Shown here piece by piece: positions 18,004 through 26,361 of a stretch of 64,000 bases of DNA. This DNA is from DASVCN01 sp040905665 (GTDB lineage Bacteria; Deinococcota; Deinococci; Deinococcales; Trueperaceae): contig JBBDRD010000052.1 of the NCBI GenBank assembly GCA_040905665.1, positions 1 to 64,000 of the forward strand, read 5' to 3'. The notes beneath the pieces are model-generated. The model made no database searches and was not told the origin of the DNA. It saw only the letters and a program-made list of their open reading frames with translations. The position numbers and the translations under genes are program-made. How positions within the stretch are numbered: the first letter of the stretch is position 1; the number at the start of each line of letters is the position of its first letter.

Positions 18004-18043
18004 TTGACCGCAACTACTTGCGCTCGGTAAGCTGGTCTTACCA
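18004..18043 (+). promoter_or_regulatory. Rightward promoter with matching TGGT-N3-ACCA operator
   Basis: TTGACC (18004-18009), an 18-bp spacer and TAAGCT (18028-18033) precede the GntR gene. TGGT-CTT-ACCA (18033-18043) starts at the end of the -10, exactly as in the leftward promoter. A second palindrome GGTAAG-N5-CTTACC (18026-18042) overlaps it. The geometry implies repression of both divergent operons by the same regulator. The rest of 17788-18119 shows nothing else. Confidence 0.65.
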
Positions 18044-18119
18044 AGAAGCCTAAGGCGTGGATTTGGGCACGGAAGCTTAACCGCCTCATCAGTAGTCGCG
18101 CGACCAGAAGTCAGGGGAG

Positions 18120-18848
18120 ATGAGCGAACAGAGTTTGGCCGCAATGGAGGATCTCGCACCGCTGCCCAAAGAGGCGATCGCCGAGAAGGTGGTCAAGCAC
18201 GTGTTGGGGCTGGTGAGGGAGGGCGTGCTGGCGCCCGGCCAAAAGCTCCCGTCGGAACGCGACCTGGCTGCCAGCATGGGGGTGAGCAGGCCCAGTTTGC
18301 GCGAGGCCCTGCGAGCACTCTCACTGCTGGGCATCCTCGAGATACGCCAGGGCGAGGGAGTGTTCGTTTCCGAACTCACGCCAGACGCTCTACTGGAACC
18401 ACTGCAGTTCTTCCTCAGCTTGAACGGACAGTCGCTCGACACGTTGTTCGAGGCACGGATAGCGGTAGAAGCGGGTATCGCCGAAATCGCAGCCCGGAAG
18501 ATCGACGAGACGGCACTGGGACATTTGAGGGCGTGCATGGCCCGGGGAAACCGGGCGCAGCGCCGGCATGAGGAGTTCCTGGCGGTGGACGAAGAGTTCC
18601 ACGGCATCATCGTGGCCGCAACCGGTAATCCCTTCCTCTCGCGTGTCGCCAACAGCTTTCAGGAGCTGGGCAAGGCCAGCCGCAAGATCACCGTCACCCT
18701 ACCGGGTGTCACGCAGCAGAGCCACGCCGACCACGCGCAGATAATGGAGGCGCTGGAAGGACACGATCCCCAGGCTGCCCGTGAATCGATGACAAGCCAC
18801 CTGCGTAACGTGCAGGCGGCACTCCACCTGTCGAGGTTAAGTAAATGA
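18120..18848 (+). CDS. FadR-subfamily GntR transcriptional regulator
   Basis: A 242-residue regulator. The N-terminal winged helix includes LAPGQKLPSERDLAASMG and SRPSLREALRALSLLGILEIRQGEGVFV (about residues 38-85), and an all-helical FCD effector domain follows. Its gene overlaps the SDR gene by 4 nt (ATGA). Two operator-like palindromes of the type this family binds flank it in the divergent promoter region, so it very likely represses both operons until a pathway acid is present. The start is uncertain: GGGGAG abuts ATG 18120 with almost no spacing, and an in-frame ATG occurs at 18144. Confidence 0.9.
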   Translation: MSEQSLAAMEDLAPLPKEAIAEKVVKHVLGLVREGVLAPGQKLPSERDLAASMGVSRPSLREALRALSLLGILEIRQGEGVFVSELTPDALLEPLQFFLSLNGQSLDTLFEARIAVEAGIAEIAARKIDETALGHLRACMARGNRAQRRHEEFLAVDEEFHGIIVAATGNPFLSRVANSFQELGKASRKITVTLPGVTQQSHADHAQIMEALEGHDPQAARESMTSHLRNVQAALHLSRLSK

Positions 18849-19588
18849 ATCAGATCGATCTGAACGAGCGGAGCGCGATCGTGACCGGTGCTGCTAGAGG
18901 AATAGGTCTCGCGGTCGCAACGCGATTGGCGGCCTCTGGAGCAAGGGTAGCCATCTGGGACGTGGACGGGGATGAAGCTGCCAAAGCGGCCGAGCGAATA
19001 GGTGATGCTCTGCCTATCCAGGTGGACCTTACCGATCTGGCGGCCGTCGAACGAGCACTCGAGGAGACCAAGCGACGCTTCGAGAGGGTCGACATCCTGG
19101 TGAACAATGCCGGAATCGCGGGGCCCACCATGCCCACCTGGGAGTACCCGGTGGGTCAGTGGCGGCGAGTGATCGACGTCGACCTCAACTCCGTCTTCTA
19201 TTGCTGCAGAACGGTAGTGCCAGTGATGAGGCAGCAGAACTACGGGAGAATCGTCAACGTCGCCTCCATCGCCGGCAAAGACGGCAATCCGAACGCTCCC
19301 GCCTACAGTGCAGCCAAGGCCGGCGTCATCGCACTCACCAAGTCCCTGGGCAAAGAGCTCGCGGAAAACGACATCGCCGTCAACTGCATAACGCCCGCCG
19401 CTGCCAGAACCGGCATCTTCGACCAGATGAGCCAGGAGCACATCGACTACATGCTGTCCAAGATCCCCCGGAAGCGGTTCCTGGAAGTCGACGAGGTCGC
19501 GAACATGGTGGCCTGGTTAGTCTCACAGGAGAACTCCTTTACCACTGGTGCCGTTTTCGATCTCAGCGGCGGCCGTGCCACTTACTAG
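18845..19588 (+). CDS. SDR-family dehydrogenase (possible 2-keto-3-deoxy-L-fuconate/rhamnonate dehydrogenase)
   Basis: A 247-residue classical short-chain dehydrogenase. It has the cofactor motif TGAARGIG (14-21), NNAG (87-90) and the catalytic S141, Y154 and K158 (YSAAK). The body resembles 3-oxoacyl-ACP-reductase-like SDRs used in nonphosphorylative deoxy-sugar catabolism. Placed between its regulator and an FAH-family hydrolase, it most plausibly oxidises a 2-keto-3-deoxy acid to the 2,4-diketo acid. That function is inferred from context only. Confidence 0.88.
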   Translation: MNQIDLNERSAIVTGAARGIGLAVATRLAASGARVAIWDVDGDEAAKAAERIGDALPIQVDLTDLAAVERALEETKRRFERVDILVNNAGIAGPTMPTWEYPVGQWRRVIDVDLNSVFYCCRTVVPVMRQQNYGRIVNVASIAGKDGNPNAPAYSAAKAGVIALTKSLGKELAENDIAVNCITPAAARTGIFDQMSQEHIDYMLSKIPRKRFLEVDEVANMVAWLVSQENSFTTGAVFDLSGGRATY

Positions 19589-19612
19589 GGCAGCAACGGG
19601 AGAGTACTTTCG

Positions 19613-20473
19613 ATGAAGCTATTACGTTACGGTCCGGTTGGCCAAGAGGTACCCGCGCTGGTGGACGATAGAGGCGACCTCCGGGACCTCTCAGGGGTAG
19701 TCGAGGACATCGCGGGTGAATCCCTTCTTCCGGAATCCCTAGAGAACTTTCGCACGGCCTCTCGGAGTGAGCTCCCGTTGTTACCCGGGGACGGGCGCAT
19801 CGGCCCCTGCGTAGGAAGGGTTGGTAAGTTCATCTGCATCGGCCTCAACTACACGGACCATGCCGCCGAGACGGGTATGCAGCTCCCCAACGAGCCGGTG
19901 GTGTTCTTCAAGGCGACCAGCGCGATCGTTGGACCCAACGACGACGTCATAATTCCGCGTGGCTCGACGAAGACCGACTGGGAAGTGGAGTTGGGCATCG
20001 TAATCGGCAAACGAGCCTCGTACGTCGACGAAGCGGACGCCCTCGGCCACGTCGCCGGTTACTGCGTCGTCAACGACGTCTCGGAGCGCGCTTTTCAGCT
20101 GGAAGGTACCGGCCAGTGGGTAAAAGGCAAGAGCGCAGACACCTTCGGACCAATCGGTCCCTATCTGGTGACTGCCGATGAGGTGACGGACCCTCAGAAT
20201 CTGCGGTTGTGGCTCGAGGTGGACGGCGAGCGAGTTCAGGACGGTACGACGCGCAACATGGTCTTCGGAGTTGCCCAAATCGTCTCGTACCTCAGCACCT
20301 ACATGAGCCTTCAGCCAGGGGACATCATCTCGACCGGTACACCGGCCGGGGTAGGGATGGGACTCAAACCGCAGCGGTACCTGAAGCCCGGAAACCGCAT
20401 GCGGCTGGCAATCGACGGGCTGGGGGAGCAACAGCAACTGGTTCGTGCTTACGGCGAGTCGAATTCAGGATGA
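19613..20473 (+). CDS. Fumarylacetoacetate hydrolase family protein (probable 2,4-diketo-3-deoxy acid hydrolase)
   Basis: A 286-residue FAH-fold enzyme with an N-terminal cap and a C-terminal catalytic domain. Recognisable motifs are FICIGLNYTDHAAETG, the metal-site strand WEVELGIVIGK, YCVVNDVSERAFQ, and STGTPAGVGMG. Relatives hydrolyse 2,4-diketo-3-deoxy-L-fuconate or -rhamnonate to pyruvate and L-lactate, or act on acylpyruvates. The gene lies 24 bp after the SDR gene and just before lutABC, which would consume the lactate. GGGAGAG precedes ATG 19613. Confidence 0.9.
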   Translation: MKLLRYGPVGQEVPALVDDRGDLRDLSGVVEDIAGESLLPESLENFRTASRSELPLLPGDGRIGPCVGRVGKFICIGLNYTDHAAETGMQLPNEPVVFFKATSAIVGPNDDVIIPRGSTKTDWEVELGIVIGKRASYVDEADALGHVAGYCVVNDVSERAFQLEGTGQWVKGKSADTFGPIGPYLVTADEVTDPQNLRLWLEVDGERVQDGTTRNMVFGVAQIVSYLSTYMSLQPGDIISTGTPAGVGMGLKPQRYLKPGNRMRLAIDGLGEQQQLVRAYGESNSG

Positions 20474-20516
20474 TCCTCTATGTCGACGGCGTCCTACTCG
20501 ACGCCGTGCTGCGCTG

Positions 20517-21278
20517 ATGCAAGTCTCCCTATTCGTTCCCTGTTACGTCGATACCCTCTTTCCCGAAACGGCGATCGCGATGACGCGCCTGTTGGAACGA
20601 CTCGGTCTGGAGGTCGCCTTCCCCCAAGCTCAAACCTGCTGCGGCCAAATGCACTTCAACACCGGCTATCAACGAGAAGCACTCGATCTCGCGAGGCGGT
20701 TCGTCGATGTTTTCGCGGGTAGCGAGACGATCGTGGTTCCTTCGGCATCCTGTTGCGGCATGGTGCGCGAGTTCTATCCATACTTAGCCCATCAGCACGA
20801 TGATGTGGCACTGGCGACAGCGGTCGAGGAGGTGGCGGTGCGCACCTTCGAGCTGTCCGAGTTCCTCGTCCAACAACTGGACATCGAGGACGTTGGCGCC
20901 TACTATCCCCACCGCGTGACCTACCATCCCACCTGCCACAGCCTGCGTGGAATCAGCGTCGGCGACGCCCCACTCAAACTCCTGCGGGCCGTTCGGGGCC
21001 TGGAGCTGGTTCCGCTGGGTGACGCCGAGAGCTGCTGCGGTTTCGGCGGGACGTTTGCGGTAAAGAACACCGACACCAGCACGGCCATGCTGACCGACAA
21101 GGTAGCGAATGTCGTGGCGACCCGGGCGGAAGTGTGCGTTGCTGTCGACAACTCATGTCTCATGCAGATAGGGGGCGGCCTCAGTCGCGGCAGGACCTCC
21201 ATCAGGACGGTCCACCTCGCCCAGATACTGGCGAGCACCGCAGAAGCCGCATTTGGGACGACTCATGTCTCGGTTTGA
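20517..21278 (+). CDS. lutA: L-lactate utilisation protein LutA/LldE (iron-sulfur, CCG domains)
   Basis: A 253-residue cysteine-rich protein with two CCG-type domains: QTCCGQ and SASCCGMVREF in the first half, YHPTCHSLRG and ESCCGFGGTFAVK in the second. This is the pattern of LutA, part of the three-protein L-lactate dehydrogenase that oxidises L-lactate to pyruvate. ATG 20517 gives the expected VSLFVPCYVD start; no strong Shine-Dalgarno is visible. The end overlaps lutB by 14 nt. Confidence 0.92.
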   Translation: MQVSLFVPCYVDTLFPETAIAMTRLLERLGLEVAFPQAQTCCGQMHFNTGYQREALDLARRFVDVFAGSETIVVPSASCCGMVREFYPYLAHQHDDVALATAVEEVAVRTFELSEFLVQQLDIEDVGAYYPHRVTYHPTCHSLRGISVGDAPLKLLRAVRGLELVPLGDAESCCGFGGTFAVKNTDTSTAMLTDKVANVVATRAEVCVAVDNSCLMQIGGGLSRGRTSIRTVHLAQILASTAEAAFGTTHVSV

Positions 21279-22683
21279 GCTGCCGGTGGTCCCCTTTCCC
21301 CAGGCGGCCAAAGTCGCCCTTGCCGACTCCCAACTTCGTCGCAATCTCAACAAGGCGACCAGCACGATTCGCGCGAAGCGAAAGGCGGTGACCGAGGAAC
21401 TTCCCTACTGGGAGGAACTCCGAGAAGCCGGCAGGAGGATCAAGCAGGAGACAATGCGAAACCTGGACCGCTACCTTCTGCAGCTCGAGGAGCAGGTGAC
21501 AGCGGCGGGGGGAACGGTCCATTGGGCACAGAATGCGGACGAAGCCAACGAGTTGGTAACCAAGCTGGTGCGGGATGCCGGCGCAACCCGAGCGATGAAG
21601 GTCAAGTCACTCACGACCGACGAGATTTGCCTCAACGACGCACTCCAGGCTGCTGGTGTGGAGGCAATCGAAACGGACCTAGCGGAACTCATCATTCAGT
21701 TGGCAGGCGAAACGTCGAGCCACATCTTGGTGCCTGCGATCCACAAGAACCGGGCGGAGATACGCGAGCTCTTCATCCGAACGCTAGGCGAGCCCGATCT
21801 CACCGATGACCCGAGCGATCTGACTGACGCCGCCCGCCGTTATTTGCGCAAGACGTTCATGGACACGACGGTTGGTATCAGCGGCGCCAACTTCGCGGTC
21901 GCGGAAACGGGAACGATTTGTGTGGTCGAGTCCGAGGGGAACGGGCGGATGTGCCTGACCCTCCCCAAGACCCTCATTACTGTCATGGGCATCGAAAAGG
22001 TCGTGCCCCGGTGGCAGCACATGGAGGTCTTCCTGCAACTCCTGCCGCGCTCATCCACCGGCGAGCGAATGAACCCGTACACTTCGTTCTGGACAGGCGT
22101 ACATAACGGGGACGGCCCGCGCGAGTTCCACCTGGTGCTTCTCGACAACGGCCGCACCAAAGTCCTCGAGGACGAGGTGGGCCGGGATGCCCTTCACTGC
22201 ATCCGTTGCAGCGCATGTCTGAACGTGTGTCCCGTATACGAACGCACGGGCGGTCACGCCTACGGCTCGGTCTACCCCGGCCCAATAGGGGCCGTCCTCA
22301 CCCCGCAACTTCGAGAACTGGCGGCCTACGATTCCCTCCCCTACGCGTCCACCTTGTGCGGTGCTTGCTACGACGCCTGCCCGGTGAAGATCGACATTCC
22401 CCGGCTGCTCGTTCACCTGCGCGGCAAGGTCGTGGTCGGGCGGCAACGCAAGGGGCTCCGCTTCGACGGGGAGGCGCTCGCGATGCGACTCGCCGCCAGA
22501 GCATTCGCTAGCCCGAAGAGATATGAACTGGCGCAGGCTCTGGCCCGGGTTGGGCAACTCCCATTCGTTCACGACGGGGTCATCGAGGCCCTGCCTGCCT
22601 ATCTGCGGTCCTGGACGGTTTCGCGCAATCTCGAGGCCGTGCCCAAGCAGTCCTTCCGACAGTGGTGGAGGAGCAAAAAGTGA
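21265..22683 (+). CDS. lutB: L-lactate utilisation protein LutB/LldF (ferredoxin-type)
   Basis: A 472-residue protein. The N-terminal LUD domain (about residues 60-290, with the EAGTGT-like VAETGTICVVESEGNGR) is followed by two 4Fe-4S motifs, CIRCSACLNVCPVYER and CGACYDACPVKIDIP. It is the electron-transfer subunit of the LutABC lactate dehydrogenase. ATG 21265 is chosen; TTG 21253 is an upstream alternative. It overlaps both lutA (14 nt) and lutC (4 nt), as in a tightly coupled operon. Confidence 0.93.
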   Translation: MSRFELPVVPFPQAAKVALADSQLRRNLNKATSTIRAKRKAVTEELPYWEELREAGRRIKQETMRNLDRYLLQLEEQVTAAGGTVHWAQNADEANELVTKLVRDAGATRAMKVKSLTTDEICLNDALQAAGVEAIETDLAELIIQLAGETSSHILVPAIHKNRAEIRELFIRTLGEPDLTDDPSDLTDAARRYLRKTFMDTTVGISGANFAVAETGTICVVESEGNGRMCLTLPKTLITVMGIEKVVPRWQHMEVFLQLLPRSSTGERMNPYTSFWTGVHNGDGPREFHLVLLDNGRTKVLEDEVGRDALHCIRCSACLNVCPVYERTGGHAYGSVYPGPIGAVLTPQLRELAAYDSLPYASTLCGACYDACPVKIDIPRLLVHLRGKVVVGRQRKGLRFDGEALAMRLAARAFASPKRYELAQALARVGQLPFVHDGVIEALPAYLRSWTVSRNLEAVPKQSFRQWWRSKK

Positions 22684-23351
22684 GCTCGCGGGAAGCGATA
22701 TTGGGGCGTATTAGGGCTGCGATCTCGCGGGAGGAGGCAGCTACCGAAGCTACCGAAGCTGCCGAAGCGTGCTCGGGGGCCGGGGAGCATTCCAGTCTCG
22801 GGGAGCGTTCCTATCTTGCCGCTGAAGTCCTGCCGCACGAGCGGCATGATCGGCTAGTCGAGATGCTCCGCGACTGTCGTGCCCAGGTGGGAAGGGTGTC
22901 GGAATCTGGGCTAGCGGCAGCGGTCCACCGGGCCTGCCAGGCCCGCGGGATCGAACGAGTGCTGTTGCCTCCGGGCTTTCCGGAGAACTGGCTTCCGACC
23001 GGACTCTCCCTGGTTATCGACGACGGAAGCACGGCGTCCTTGACGCCCGCAGACGGCGTTATATCGACGTGTTCGCTGGCGATAGCGCAAACGGGAACGA
23101 TCGTGTTGGACGGCGGCATCGGCCAAGGTAGGCGAGCACTGACACTGATACCCGACTACCACCTCTGCATCGTCGAGGCCGCGCGGGTCGTGAACTCGGT
23201 ACCGGATGCCATCGAAAAGCTCGAGTCGGCGGTAGCTGCCGGCTCGCCGCTAACTTTCATCAGCGGCCCATCCGCGACCTCGGATATCGAGCTTGTACGC
23301 GTCGAAGGCGTTCACGGTCCTAGGCACCTCGAAGTTCTGATCGTCGAGTAA
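22680..23351 (+). CDS. lutC: L-lactate utilisation protein LutC/LldG (LUD domain)
   Basis: A 223-residue LUD-domain protein, third subunit of the lactate dehydrogenase. GTG 22680 overlaps the lutB stop (GTGA) and has GGAGGAG 6 nt upstream; GTG 22662 would place the start before that site. Core motifs are ISTCSLAIAQTGTIVLDGG and LTLIPDYHLCIV near the C-terminus. An N-terminal run EAATEATEAAEA comes from three 9-bp GCT-ACC-GAA type repeats (about 22740-22768), a low-complexity insert not expected in the family. It ends the operon. Confidence 0.92.
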   Translation: MSSREAILGRIRAAISREEAATEATEAAEACSGAGEHSSLGERSYLAAEVLPHERHDRLVEMLRDCRAQVGRVSESGLAAAVHRACQARGIERVLLPPGFPENWLPTGLSLVIDDGSTASLTPADGVISTCSLAIAQTGTIVLDGGIGQGRRALTLIPDYHLCIVEAARVVNSVPDAIEKLESAVAAGSPLTFISGPSATSDIELVRVEGVHGPRHLEVLIVE

Positions 23352-23354
23352 GGG

Positions 23355-23614
23355 CTACTTCTCGAAGGCGCGTTTCAGTCCTAGTAACTGAGCCCCGTCC
23401 GTCGCCACGAACACCCGTTCCAGCGGTATCTGACTGTCGCGGTCCCCAAAGCGCTGATCTCCTTGCCGGTGGCATTCTCCGTCACGCTGCCCTCGTAGCG
23501 AATAAGTGCATCCGCCCTGTCTGCGTCTATCTGCGTGTCCTCTATCCGGTAGGAGTACTCCAGGTTGCTGTAGAGGCTTCCGTAGGTCGCTTGGGCGTCC
23601 TGCAGGAACTCGCT
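23355..23614 (-). pseudogene. Remnant of an unidentified gene (frameshifted, headless)
   Basis: On the minus strand one frame reads SEFLQDAQATYGSLYSNLEY, then RADALIRYEGSVTENATGKE and VRYRWNG, ending at TAG 23383-23381. A different frame continues past that stop with GAQLLGLKRAFEK to TAG at 23355. An in-frame TAA directly precedes the first residue and there is no start codon. The clean two-frame continuation suggests a small secreted or NTF2-like protein that has decayed. I do not recognise the family. The rest of the 23352-23872 gap shows no gene. Confidence 0.45.
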
Positions 23615-23872
23615 TTAGCCGGAAGCCGGCCCCCCGCTTCCCCTTCTGCCCAATGCTTCTCGTCTCGAACGCCGATGCGCTGGGTTTCATAGCCAGTAAT
23701 CCATGCAGTACCTTATCAACTCTTCCCGTTTACCCAATCGCGAGTGCGATCCTCTACTCAATTACATTTCGCCTTCGGCGGTATGCCGCAAGATGATGCG
23801 AGACCGATAGTCTCGATCCGGGAGGAAGCGGGACCGGAGCTGACGTTGGGGAAGACCTGACTTGGGGGCGCG

Positions 23873-24451
23873 ATGAAGAAGCATCTTTTACCGACAGGCA
23901 CGACAGTGGCACTTATGTTGGTGTTGGCCGCCTGCAGTTGGCTGCCGTTGCCGGCCACCATCGACCTAAAGGCACGACTCGGATCTCAGGCGAGCGGCAC
24001 CGTTCACGAGGAGATCGGCCAGGGTGAGGCCGGAAGCGTCAACTTCAATCACCCGACCGATGAGGGTGAATGCATCGACCTCTCCGATGCTGACATTCCG
24101 GTGACGGTTGAGAGCGCGCGCTTGCACTACAACGCCGAGCTCAACTACGACGGCCCCGAACTTTCCGGCCGGCTCACTGCGCAGCTCTACGCCTCCCCCT
24201 CTGCCGACGATCTGTGGCTCGCCAAGAACCGTGTTGGACCGGCCGTCAACTTGAACCTGGGGAATACCGAGACGAAGCTCGTGGGGAACGCCGTGCTCAA
24301 TACTGATCAGGTCAGTGCGATCAACGAACGGTGGCTCTGTTGGGGACTCAAAGTAAACGGAAAGGACGTCACCGCCCCGGAGAGTGGCGAAGCGCGGATC
24401 GATTACACGGTGAACGACCTGAGGTTGAGCATTCGGTTCAGCGTTATCTGA
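23873..24451 (+). CDS. Hypothetical lipoprotein
   Basis: A 192-residue protein with a clear lipoprotein signal peptide: basic MKKH, a hydrophobic run and the lipobox LAAC with Cys23. The mature part is rich in predicted beta-strand (alternating hydrophobic residues such as SARLHYNAELNYD and ARIDYTVNDLRLSIRFSVI). I recognise no family. It stands alone between a pseudogene and the opposite-strand ATPase. GGGGG lies shortly before the ATG. Confidence 0.7.
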   Translation: MKKHLLPTGTTVALMLVLAACSWLPLPATIDLKARLGSQASGTVHEEIGQGEAGSVNFNHPTDEGECIDLSDADIPVTVESARLHYNAELNYDGPELSGRLTAQLYASPSADDLWLAKNRVGPAVNLNLGNTETKLVGNAVLNTDQVSAINERWLCWGLKVNGKDVTAPESGEARIDYTVNDLRLSIRFSVI

Positions 24452-24547
24452 GGTGATTGGGGAAAGCAAGGCGCTAACTGGACGTTCCCGAGAGAGGCGC
24501 TCCTCGTCGGACTGGCCGGCCTCGAGGAATGCATCCCGTAGCCATGT

Positions 24548-25789
24548 TCAGTAAAGGAACCCGAACAGCCACAGGGGAACGCTTTTCCCCAGCCCATACT
24601 CCATATCGTCTAGCGCCAGGAACCCGGCCTCTACCTCGTTCAACTGCTTTCGCGCCTTCCCTTTGCCGCCTACCTCGAACACATACGGCGTTTTGCCGCC
24701 AACCGTAAAGTCGGCTGTCGGGTGTGCCGTGGCGCGATGTTGCACCCCTATTTGGCTCAGGAAGAAGCTTTCACGCATTGTGCCCTCCTTGACCTCGAGC
24801 CCCTTTACCTGCCCGAGTGCAAAGTACAAGTTGGGGTTGGACAAATAGATCTTCGCAGGTTTGCGGACGGCCTTACTACCCGCGCGACTTTGCGGCAGGT
24901 ATGCGATGAGCGACGACCGTTCGAGATGGTCGAGGTAGTTGTACGTGGTTTCTTTGGCTATACCCAAGGTCCGCGCGAGGCGTTCCACATTAGGCTGATA
25001 CGGCTCGCTGGTCGTGAGCAGGTTGAGGAGCCGTTGGAGAGTAACCGGAGTTTGTGGGGAGACATCGAAGGTCGACGGGATGTCCTCGTAGAGGACTTTG
25101 GTGATGGAGTTAACGACTTGGCGGTGGTAGTCAAAGGACTCTTTGCCCTGGGAGTATGGGTAAGCGCCCACCGCGAGGTATCGCCGAAAGCGTTCAAGAA
25201 TAGCGGTCCCGTTATCCTTCAGGACGGAGATTATTTCTGGAACCAGTGTCTCGTGCCCACGGAGAACCTCCGGGAGACCAATCGGCTCCAACTGGAGTCC
25301 GTGCTCCAGATTAAGGAACTCGCGCAAGGACAACTGCGGTAGGTGATAGACGAGGCTGCGGCGTGACAGGTCGTACTGGCCTGTAACAATGCTCAGACTG
25401 GAGGAGCCGGACGCGATCACTTGAAGGTCCGGCTGAAGATCGAAGATGTTCTTGAGCTCCTGACTCCAGTTGGGGTACTTGTGAACCTCGTCTATGACGA
25501 GCGTCTTGCCCGCGTAGCGCGCTACGAACTCTTCGGCCACGTCGACGAGCCTTACCCCGCCCAAGTTGACGTCGTCGGCCGTCAAGTACAGCGCCCGGCT
25601 CGGCTGCGCCCCGAAAGCATGCTTGAGATGCTGGAGGAGCAGGGTAGTCTTTCCAACCCCTCGCATCCCCACCAGAAATATCAACGGCTGGCGCCAGTCG
25701 ATATGGGGGTATAGAAAGCGCTGGAAGCGGCTCTCGACCCGCTGAATGAGCCGCTGGGAAGTGGCGAAGTGGCTCTCGATGAAACTCAT
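24548..25789 (-). CDS. AAA ATPase with DUF4143 C-terminal domain
   Basis: A 413-residue protein of the widespread AAA_14/DUF4143 type. Walker A is GMRGVGKTT (about residues 41-49), Walker B LVIDEVH, sensor region VIASGSSSLSI. A winged-helix segment (LARTLGIAKETTYNYLDHLERSSLIAYLP) and a nuclease-like C-terminal region with YVFEVGGKGKARKQL follow. The cellular role of the family is not established. It is monocistronic with an unusually clear promoter whose -10 is buried in a palindrome, and would have a 5-prime leader of only a few bases. Confidence 0.9.
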   Translation of the reverse strand: MSFIESHFATSQRLIQRVESRFQRFLYPHIDWRQPLIFLVGMRGVGKTTLLLQHLKHAFGAQPSRALYLTADDVNLGGVRLVDVAEEFVARYAGKTLVIDEVHKYPNWSQELKNIFDLQPDLQVIASGSSSLSIVTGQYDLSRRSLVYHLPQLSLREFLNLEHGLQLEPIGLPEVLRGHETLVPEIISVLKDNGTAILERFRRYLAVGAYPYSQGKESFDYHRQVVNSITKVLYEDIPSTFDVSPQTPVTLQRLLNLLTTSEPYQPNVERLARTLGIAKETTYNYLDHLERSSLIAYLPQSRAGSKAVRKPAKIYLSNPNLYFALGQVKGLEVKEGTMRESFFLSQIGVQHRATAHPTADFTVGGKTPYVFEVGGKGKARKQLNEVEAGFLALDDMEYGLGKSVPLWLFGFLY

Positions 25790-25792
25790 AAC

Positions 25793-25830
25793 GTAAGACG
25801 CATCTTACGGATTTCGCAACCGACCGTCAA
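25793..25830 (-). promoter_or_regulatory. Promoter and operator of the DUF4143 ATPase gene
   Basis: Minus strand: TTGACG (25830-25825), 17-bp spacer, TAAGAT (25807-25802). The near-perfect palindrome GTAAGA-N4-TCTTAC (25793-25808) covers the -10 and reaches to 4 bp from the ATG; a further TCTTACGG half-site lies at 25836-25843. Transcription would start about 6 nt before the ATG, so the message is nearly leaderless. Confidence 0.65.
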
Positions 25831-26031
25831 TTGAATCTTACGGTCTGATGGGCGCCGGGGCCGGTGGCTTGCCGGGCGCGCCTTGCTGCCGCTGCTGTCG
25901 CCGTCCTAATCATGAGGTTCCCGGGCAAATCTTGCACTGGGATTGCTGGGCGGGCTTTTGGTTGTTGCGGATTTTATTGGGCTGAAGTTGTCGTAGGAAC
26001 ACCAAGTCCTCACCTTTGCCATCAAAAACTT

Positions 26032-26361
26032 TCATTCCTGTGCGAGGACGACGATTTCCTCGGCGGTTGGCCTAGCGCATTCGCCTTGGATGGTCACTCG
26101 GTAGTCGAGCTTGTGCAGCAGTTGCATGAGGCGCTCGACGGAGTAGTCCTTGAGGATGCCGCGGGTTACGCGGGATACGTCTTGCTGGCTGATTCCGAGT
26201 GCGGGAGCAGCTCGAGCCTGGTTCCATCCTCGTGCCTCGATAGCATCCAGGACCTTGCTGGCGAGTCGTGCATTGACGTTGCGCTCCTCAGCTTTCGGGA
26301 GGTTGAGGTCGGCGAACACGTTACCGCTGCCCTGCGTGATCGCGTCATCGTCTCCTTTCAT
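26032..26361 (-). CDS. XRE-family HTH antitoxin, HigA-like
   Basis: A 109-residue DNA-binding protein. The segment GSGNVFADLNLPKAEERN is typical of the HigA2-like branch of antitoxins. The helix-turn-helix follows (GWNQARAAPALGISQQDVSRVTRG), then DYSVERLMQLLHKLDYRVTI. These proteins normally follow a RelE/HigB-type toxin gene and repress the pair. Here the upstream toxin is reduced to its last 32 codons, which overlap this gene by 17 nt, so the antitoxin is an orphan. The long plus-strand frame across this region is a shadow. Confidence 0.85.
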   Translation of the reverse strand: MKGDDDAITQGSGNVFADLNLPKAEERNVNARLASKVLDAIEARGWNQARAAPALGISQQDVSRVTRGILKDYSVERLMQLLHKLDYRVTIQGECARPTAEEIVVLAQE

